NCBI GenBank assembly: GCA_039026235.1
Contig: JBCCMQ010000003.1
Location: 248,001-312,000, forward strand
Length of the DNA stretch: 64,000 bases
From: JBCCMQ01 sp039026235
GTDB taxonomy: Bacteria; Pseudomonadota; Alphaproteobacteria; Rhodobacterales; Rhodobacteraceae
Direction: 5' to 3'
Shown: one piece after another, positions 59,163 through 64,000 of the stretch
Layout of the letters: each line of letters starts with the position of its first letter
Numbering within the stretch: the stretch's first letter is position 1
Notes under the pieces: generated by a model
The model's database searches: none
Seen by the model: the letters and a program-made list of their open reading frames with translations, nothing else
What the model was told of the DNA's origin: nothing
Program-made: the position numbers and the translations under genes

Positions 59163-59851
59163 AACTGTCTGCGGAACTGAGCGCTTTTTCAGAGCGGGTC
59201 GGTCACCGCTTTGACAACCCTGAACTTCTGGTCGAGGCCGTGACCCACGCCTCGGTGTCCGCACCGGGTCGCAGTCACAACGAACGCCTGGAGTTTTTGG
59301 GCGACAGGGTTCTTGGACTCGTTATGGCGCAAGCGCTTCTGGAAGAAGACACAGGCGCGCCGGAAGGTCGCCTGGCACCACGTTTCAATGCGCTTGTGCG
59401 GAAAGAGACATGTGCCGCCGTGGCCCGCGAAATTGCGCTTGGCGAGGTGCTGAAGCTTGGGCGGTCCGAGATGCTGTCTGGTGGACGCCGCAAGGATGCA
59501 CTTCTCGGAAATGCCATGGAGGCGCTGATCGCGGCAGTTTACTTGGACGCGGGCTTTGAGGCGGCCCGAGCGTTCGTGCTGCGTCTTTGGAAGGCCCGGA
59601 TTGACAACGTCGAGGCCGATGCCCGGGATCCCAAGACATCCCTGCAGGAATGGGCCCAGGCGCGGGGGTTCCCACCGCCGCACTATCACATGCTGAGCCG
59701 AACTGGCCCCGATCACGAGCCGATCTTCACGATTGAGGTGCGCCTTCAAAACGGTGCACGAGAATCGGCCAGCGCAGGCTCGAAAAGACAGGCCGAACAG
59801 GCGGCGGCGGCCGCATTGCTCGATCGGGAAATGACCGATGGACGGGGATAA
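59159..59851 (+). CDS. rnc: Ribonuclease III
   Basis: A 230-residue double-strand-specific RNase for rRNA and mRNA processing. The signature NERLEFLGDRVLG is at 41-53, a second acidic site lies in KDALLGNAMEALIAAVYLD, and a C-terminal dsRNA-binding domain (about 155-225) includes the Ala/Gly-rich SAGSKRQAEQAAAAALL. The GTG start overlaps the lepB stop (GTGA), and the 3' end overlaps era by 14 bases, so the three genes are translationally linked. Confidence 0.97.
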   Translation: MKLSAELSAFSERVGHRFDNPELLVEAVTHASVSAPGRSHNERLEFLGDRVLGLVMAQALLEEDTGAPEGRLAPRFNALVRKETCAAVAREIALGEVLKLGRSEMLSGGRRKDALLGNAMEALIAAVYLDAGFEAARAFVLRLWKARIDNVEADARDPKTSLQEWAQARGFPPPHYHMLSRTGPDHEPIFTIEVRLQNGARESASAGSKRQAEQAAAAALLDREMTDGRG

Positions 59852-60752
59852 GCGGGCCGGTTTCGTTGCCTTGATCGGCGAACCCAACGCCGGCAAGTCG
59901 ACGTTGCTGAATGCCATGGTGGGTGCAAAGGTCTCAATCGTGACCCACAAGGTGCAGACGACGCGTGCAAGGATCCGCGGTGTGGCGATTGAAGGCCCGG
60001 CTCAATTGGTCTTTGTCGACACACCCGGCATCTTTCGGCCCCGGCGCCGCCTTGACCGGGCCATGGTTGCCGCTGCCTGGGGTGGAATGGACGATGCCGA
60101 TATCACGCTTCTTCTGATCGAGGCGCACAGGGGTCTGACAGAAGGGGTCGCGACCATCCTCGACACCCTTGCCGAACGATCCAAAGGTCGGCGCGTTGCC
60201 TTGGCCATCAACAAGATCGACCGTGTCCAGTCGGAAGTGCTCTTGGTCTTGTCAAAGGACTTGAACGCCGGTTTCGCCTTCGAAGCGACATTCATGATTT
60301 CTGTCGAAAAGGGCCATGGCGTCGCTGATCTGAAAGCATGGCTGGCAGAGCAGATGCCCGAAGGACCGTGGCTTTACCCCGAAGACCAGTTGTCGGATTT
60401 TCCGTTGCGGATGCTGGCGGCAGAAACCACACGCGAGAAACTGACGCTGCGCCTGCATCAGGAACTGCCCTACCAGTTGACGGTCGAAACCGAAGGCTGG
60501 GACGAACGCAAAGACGGCTCCGTCAGGATCGATCAGGTGGTTTACGTGGCCCGTGATGGTCACAAGGGCATCGTGCTGGGCCGCAAAGGTGAAACTATAA
60601 AGGCGGTGGGCCAGCTTTCCCGCACCGATCTTGAGGCCTTCCTTGACCGCCGCGTACATCTTTTTCTTCAGGTCAAAACGCGCGAAAACTGGCAGAATGA
60701 GGCCGCCCGATATTCCGAGATGGGTCTGGACTTTCGGGACAGCTCGGGGTGA
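59838..60752 (+). CDS. era: GTPase Era
   Basis: A 304-residue essential GTPase for 16S rRNA maturation and small-subunit assembly. G1 is GEPNAGKST (14-22), the switch II region is VDTPGIF, and G4 is NKID. A C-terminal KH domain (about 210-290, with GHKGIVLGRKGETIKAVG) binds the 3' end of 16S rRNA. The ATG lies within the last codons of rnc, and the stop overlaps the DUF1491 gene start by four bases. Confidence 0.97.
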   Translation: MDGDKRAGFVALIGEPNAGKSTLLNAMVGAKVSIVTHKVQTTRARIRGVAIEGPAQLVFVDTPGIFRPRRRLDRAMVAAAWGGMDDADITLLLIEAHRGLTEGVATILDTLAERSKGRRVALAINKIDRVQSEVLLVLSKDLNAGFAFEATFMISVEKGHGVADLKAWLAEQMPEGPWLYPEDQLSDFPLRMLAAETTREKLTLRLHQELPYQLTVETEGWDERKDGSVRIDQVVYVARDGHKGIVLGRKGETIKAVGQLSRTDLEAFLDRRVHLFLQVKTRENWQNEAARYSEMGLDFRDSSG

Positions 60753-61081
60753 GCCGCCTGACCGCAGAGTTCTGGGTCCAGGCCTATCTTGCGCGTCTTA
60801 GATTAAGCGATATTCCCGCCTTCGTGACCCGCCGGGGCGATGAAACGGCCGGCGCCGTTCTGGTGAAAATGAACACCCTTGACGGTCGTGCATCGATATT
60901 TCAACGCAGTTTCGATCTGGCGACCGGAGCGCGCGAATGGCAGGTATTGGCCGAGGGCGAAGAGACCGAGGTTGACGCCAGCATAAAGCGGCAATGCGGC
61001 TTCGATCCCGATCTCTGGATTATCGAGGTTGAGGACAAAAATGGGCGTCACCTGTTGGATCAACCGGGTCTGGCCGATTGA
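60749..61081 (+). CDS. DUF1491 family protein
   Basis: A 110-residue soluble protein starting with a GTG that overlaps the era stop (GTGA). It begins MSRLTAEFWVQAYLARLRLS and has the family-typical VTRRGDETAGAVLVKMN and DPDLWIIEVEDKNGRHLLD. Function is unknown; the family is alphaproteobacterial and often sits between era and recO, as here, so a role near RNA or DNA processing is possible but unproven. Confidence 0.88.
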   Translation: MSRLTAEFWVQAYLARLRLSDIPAFVTRRGDETAGAVLVKMNTLDGRASIFQRSFDLATGAREWQVLAEGEETEVDASIKRQCGFDPDLWIIEVEDKNGRHLLDQPGLAD

Positions 61082-61148
61082 CATCCAAGGGGGTGTGCTG
61101 GCACTTAAGTTGCCCGCACGGGCCCGGCTGCAATAAAGTGAAGCGACA

Positions 61149-61874
61149 ATGGACTGGCGCGACCAAGGCCCCTTGCTAAGCGTACGGCCGCACGGTGAGA
61201 CATCTGTCATCGCCGAGGTTTTTACAGCGGAACATGGCCGCCATGTCGGTGTGATACGCGGTGGCACCAGCCGCAAGATCGCCCCGTTGCTGCAACCCGG
61301 AACTCAACTTGACGTGGCGTGGCGCGCGCGTCTCGAAGACCATATCGGGACCTTCACCGTGGAACCGCTAAAGTCCCGGGTAGGACAGATTATCGGCGAC
61401 CGCCTTGCGCTGGCGGCTTTGGCGTCGCTTTGCGCTCTGCTTGGCCGCGCTTTGCCAGAACGAGAGCCGCATCCCGGTCTTTACCGGGCAAGTGTCGCGG
61501 TTCTTGATGCTTTGGGAGAGGTACAGGATTGGCCCGTGGCCTACCTTCTTTGGGAAAAGGCTTTGTTGGCGGATTTGGGTTTTGGACTGGATCTTGAAAA
61601 ATGCGCGGTGACTGGGACTGTGGACGGGCTTGTCTATGTCTCTCCCAGAACCGGCCGCGCCGTTTCTGAGCAGGGTGCCGGCGCCTATGCGGACCGGCTG
61701 TTGCCACTGCCGCCCGCACTTTCGGGTTTGGGCGGCGGGACTGCTAAGGATGTGGTATTGGGCCTTTCGACCACCGGCCATTTTCTGGCCCGCGCCTTGC
61801 CTGAGGCGACAGCATCGGGTGAATTGCCTGCCGCGCGCCAACGCTTTGCGGCACTGCTTGCGAAAGCTGATTAG
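61149..61874 (+). CDS. recO: DNA repair protein RecO
   Basis: A 241-residue recombination mediator. The N-terminal OB-fold has the family opening DWRDQGPLLSVRPHGETSVIAE and GRHVGVIRGGTSRKIAPLLQPG. A helical C-terminal domain follows (LLGRALPEREPHPGLYRA and LLWEKALLADLGFGLDLEKC). RecO binds single-stranded DNA and SSB and acts with RecR, encoded at 16.9 kb. It closes the acpS-lepB-rnc-era run and converges on a lipoprotein gene with a four-base overlap of stops. Confidence 0.95.
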   Translation: MDWRDQGPLLSVRPHGETSVIAEVFTAEHGRHVGVIRGGTSRKIAPLLQPGTQLDVAWRARLEDHIGTFTVEPLKSRVGQIIGDRLALAALASLCALLGRALPEREPHPGLYRASVAVLDALGEVQDWPVAYLLWEKALLADLGFGLDLEKCAVTGTVDGLVYVSPRTGRAVSEQGAGAYADRLLPLPPALSGLGGGTAKDVVLGLSTTGHFLARALPEATASGELPAARQRFAALLAKAD

Positions 61875-62251
61875 TTGCCCTGGGTGCCGCCCAGAAAGAC
61901 CATCTCTTCGCCGTTCTCGCCGGACAGGATAAGAAACTGTCCCGATACCTCGGCGATCCGCATATTCGCCAGCGCATCGCGAAAGCGCTTTTCCGCTTCG
62001 AAGTCCGCACAAGATGCCTCGGTGCCGGGAACCGGTCCGATCTCGATCCAGGGGTATGGTGCCGCTTGCCTGGCTTTCCATTCACCGCACAGACCGTGGC
62101 CGTGGACCCGTCCTCTGCGCGGAAAACTCACAGACATCGCCGGGTCGCCTTCAAGGGAAAAGACCTGCGATCGGTCGATGTATCCCGAGATCGTCTCGTC
62201 TCCACACGCTGAGATGACGGTAAGCAGAATCAGCGCCGGGGAACCTTTCAT
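61871..62251 (-). CDS. META-domain lipoprotein
   Basis: A 126-residue protein with a short lipoprotein signal, MKGSPALILLTVISAC (lipobox VISAC, lipidated Cys 16). The rest has the order of a META/HslJ domain: MSVSFPRRGRVHGHGLCGEW, IEIGPVPGTEASCADFE and FLILSGENGEEMVFLG, with two conserved cysteines. Such domains occur in heat-shock protein HslJ and secreted proteins of unknown mechanism. The start ATG overlaps the stop of the upstream reductase gene by one base (TGATG), so translation is coupled. Confidence 0.78.
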   Translation of the reverse strand: MKGSPALILLTVISACGDETISGYIDRSQVFSLEGDPAMSVSFPRRGRVHGHGLCGEWKARQAAPYPWIEIGPVPGTEASCADFEAEKRFRDALANMRIAEVSGQFLILSGENGEEMVFLGGTQGN

Positions 62252-63267
62252 CAGCCAGCTTCGATGGCGCGGGCGCTTTCCAGCAGCGCTTCTTCGACGG
62301 GGGTAAACTCCATTCCCATATCTTCCCTTGCGCGTGTGTTGTCGATGGTCAAATGGATTCCGAGTGCCGGAAGGATGGTACGAATGCTCGGGTCGAAAAG
62401 CGACAGGAACTGAAGCAGCAACTTGGGTGCCTGCCGCTTTGCGATCTTTCGGTCAGGATATGCGTGTTGCAGCGTCTCGGCCACGTCCCGCATCGTCACC
62501 CAGCTTGTTGTCGCAAGATAACGCTTGCCGGCAGTCGAAGGGTCCTCAAGCGCCTTCAGATGCATGGCCGCAACGTCTTTGACGTCGACGCCTGGAAAGC
62601 CAACATCGGGCAGCATTGGGTCCTTTGCGGCAAATATGCGCTCTATCAGTTCCAGCGACGAGCCATAGTTCTTGTCAAGTGGGCGGCCAATCACCAGTCC
62701 GGGATTGATCGTTGTGAGAAGCGTCTCGGGGCTTTCCGCCACGAAGTCCCAGGCAGCTTCCTCCGCCAGCGTTTTCGATTTGACATAGGCGCTAGCGGCG
62801 GGATGAGAGGTATCCGTCCAATCGGCTTCACTGATGGCGCGGCCAGAGGCCGTCTTTGTCCACATCGCCGCAACGACGGAAGACGTGAGAACGATGCGTT
62901 CAACCCCCGCTGATTTGGCAGCGCGCATCGCCCGCAAGGTGCCGCTGACCGCTGGTTCTATCAGTTCGCTCTCGTCCTTAGGCTGGATAATCGGGAAGGG
63001 CGACGCCGTGTGGACAAGTGCATCGACACCTGCCACCGCTTCGGGCCAGCCGGCATCGTCGGTCAGATCGAGCTCGACGAATGTCAGCCTATCAAGCGCG
63101 CTGGCATCGCTCAGATGTCCAGCCAGCGCATTCCGTACTTCCTCTGCGCGAGACGGTGTTCGTAATGAGCCACGTACAGCATAACCCGCTTCGAGAAGGT
63201 TCAGCGCAATGTGCTTGGCGATGAAGCCTGTTACGCCCGTCAAAAGAATTTGGTCACCAGATGCCAT
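62251..63267 (-). CDS. NAD-dependent epimerase/reductase, dihydroflavonol reductase-like
   Basis: A 338-residue extended SDR. The cofactor motif is LTGVTGFIAKHIALNLLEAG (about 8-27), and the active site has the Ser region IVLTSSVVAAMW and the YVKSK form of YxxxK. It belongs to the aldehyde reductase/dihydroflavonol-4-reductase-like group, which reduces aldehydes or ketones; the substrate is unknown. The start is the Met of MASGDQILLTG with GGGG six bases upstream; an ATG four codons earlier is possible. Translationally joined to the META lipoprotein. Confidence 0.9.
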   Translation of the reverse strand: MASGDQILLTGVTGFIAKHIALNLLEAGYAVRGSLRTPSRAEEVRNALAGHLSDASALDRLTFVELDLTDDAGWPEAVAGVDALVHTASPFPIIQPKDESELIEPAVSGTLRAMRAAKSAGVERIVLTSSVVAAMWTKTASGRAISEADWTDTSHPAASAYVKSKTLAEEAAWDFVAESPETLLTTINPGLVIGRPLDKNYGSSLELIERIFAAKDPMLPDVGFPGVDVKDVAAMHLKALEDPSTAGKRYLATTSWVTMRDVAETLQHAYPDRKIAKRQAPKLLLQFLSLFDPSIRTILPALGIHLTIDNTRAREDMGMEFTPVEEALLESARAIEAG

Positions 63268-63337
63268 GCCCAACCCCATATGTTAGCCATTCTAACATTG
63301 GGCATTGAAGACAGAATGCAAGTGATTTTTTTGAAGC

Positions 63338-64000
63338 CTACTCCAGAATACGGCGCGCGATGACCTGCGCCTGTATCTCGGCGGCGCCCTCAAAAATGTT
63401 CAAAATTCGCGCGTCGCAAAGCACGCGGCTGATTGGGTATTCCAGCGCGAAACCGTTGCCGCCATGGATTTGAAGCCCGTTGTCCGCCGCCGACCACGCG
63501 ACACGCGCAGACAGCAGTTTTGCCATGCCGGCCTCAAGATCGCAGCGCCGACCGGCATCTTTTTCCCGGGCCGAGAAATAGGTCAGTTGCCGCGCAATCA
63601 TGATTTCCACGACCATCATGGCCAGTTTGCCGGACACGCGGGGAAAGCTGATCAGCGACGCGCCAAATTGCGACCGCTCTTGAGCATACTGTAAGGCAAG
63701 ATCCAGCGCCGACTGCGCGGTTCCCACGGCACGCGCTGCGGTTTGGATCCGAGCCGATTCAAAGGTGGCCATCAACTGCTTAAAGCCCTGACCGGTGCGC
63801 CCGCCCAAGAGCGCGTCACGGGGCACGCTGAAACCGTCAAAGGCCAGCTCATATTCCTTCATGCCGCGATAGCCCAGAACCTCAATCTCGCCACCGTTCA
63901 TGCCGGGGGTCGGAAACGGGTCTTCGTCGGTTCCGGGCGTCTTCTCGGCCAGGAACATGGACAGGCCCCGGTAGTCTGTCGTCGTGGGGTCGGTACGGGC
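63338..64000 (-). CDS. Acyl-CoA dehydrogenase (C-terminal part)
   Basis: The gene runs off the right edge of the window; 220 codons plus the stop are present. The frame is open to the edge, reading RTDPTTTDYRGLSMFLAEKT, the usual middle beta-domain segment, so the internal Met at 63956-63958 is not the start. The C-terminal helical domain has GQGFKQLMATFESARIQTAA, RSQFGASLISFP and LQIHGGNGFALEYPISRVLC, the FAD-contacting part, then NIFEGAAEIQ. It oxidises an acyl-CoA at the alpha-beta bond; chain specificity cannot be read from this part. Confidence 0.92.
   Translation of the reverse strand, partial: ARTDPTTTDYRGLSMFLAEKTPGTDEDPFPTPGMNGGEIEVLGYRGMKEYELAFDGFSVPRDALLGGRTGQGFKQLMATFESARIQTAARAVGTAQSALDLALQYAQERSQFGASLISFPRVSGKLAMMVVEIMIARQLTYFSAREKDAGRRCDLEAGMAKLLSARVAWSAADNGLQIHGGNGFALEYPISRVLCDARILNIFEGAAEIQAQVIARRILE

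Noticed and set aside
1..64000. Mobile elements, prophage, CRISPR arrays, tRNA or rRNA genes, defence systems
   Set aside because: No transposase, integrase, regular spaced repeats, tRNA-like T-loop pattern or known defence gene set was seen; the window reads as conserved core chromosome.

Overview
This window is an ordinary, densely coded chromosomal segment of an alphaproteobacterium, most likely a member of the Rhodobacteraceae (Roseobacter group). The evidence is gene content and order: one long bifunctional RelA/SpoT behind rpoZ, pyk followed by rpmI-rplT, tandem peptide deformylases ahead of fmt, COQ9, a DUF1013/TrcR regulator, DUF1244, DUF1491 and DUF2062 proteins, NMT1-type and Yej-type transporters, and a CtrA-type TTAA-N7-TTAA site. 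GC content is fairly high and even throughout. I see no insertion sequence, prophage, CRISPR array, tRNA or rRNA. The only RNA gene is the signal recognition particle RNA.

Layout. 1-1.4 kb: end of a class IV aminotransferase, a DUF1244 protein and an N-formylglutamate amidohydrolase. 1.5-9.6 kb: pyk, rpmI-rplT with a terminator, a two-gene FAD-dehydrogenase unit (GMC catalytic subunit plus Tat-targeted small subunit), then pheS and pheT. 9.6-16.8 kb: YtoQ-like protein, GST, mscL, an Lrp-type regulator, rpsU, COQ9 with a quinone oxidoreductase, RNase T2, TrcR and a sarcosine-oxidase-like flavoprotein. 16.9-22.1 kb: the recombination/replication operon dnaX-ybaB-recR, an ankyrin protein, a membrane protein behind a CtrA box, and the SRP RNA. 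22.2-30.7 kb: an NMT1-type ABC importer, a HAD phosphatase, a cyclic-nucleotide phosphodiesterase/nucleotidase, nudC, pheA and a membrane-anchored cytochrome c. 30.8-38.1 kb: yejABEF and a D,D-carboxypeptidase with a SPOR-like tail. 38.1-44.6 kb: clpS, an RsmC-like methyltransferase, a degenerate SDR, an MltB-type transglycosylase, cobD-cobC and a degenerate receiver protein.

44.6-53 kb: glutathionyl-hydroquinone reductase, a PatB-type C-S lyase, def-def-fmt (N-formyl-methionine addition and removal), rnhA, a methyltransferase, DUF3429, ispH and a NYN ribonuclease-like protein. 53.1-62 kb: the housekeeping run rpoZ-rsh-DUF2062-pdxJ-acpS-lepB-rnc-era-DUF1491-recO, broken only by one opposite-strand lipoprotein gene. 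62-64 kb: a META-domain lipoprotein, an NAD-dependent reductase and the C-terminal part of an acyl-CoA dehydrogenase running off the window.

I found no clearly new multi-gene system. The items most worth a second look are small: a GMC dehydrogenase with a 3Fe-4S-like cysteine motif and no cytochrome partner; an SDR without its catalytic lysine; a receiver domain lacking two conserved residues; an RNase T2 with Glu changed to Gln; a hairpin over the ribosome binding site of the NYN gene; a DUF2062 gene with no good canonical start codon; and a CtrA site ahead of an unknown membrane protein.
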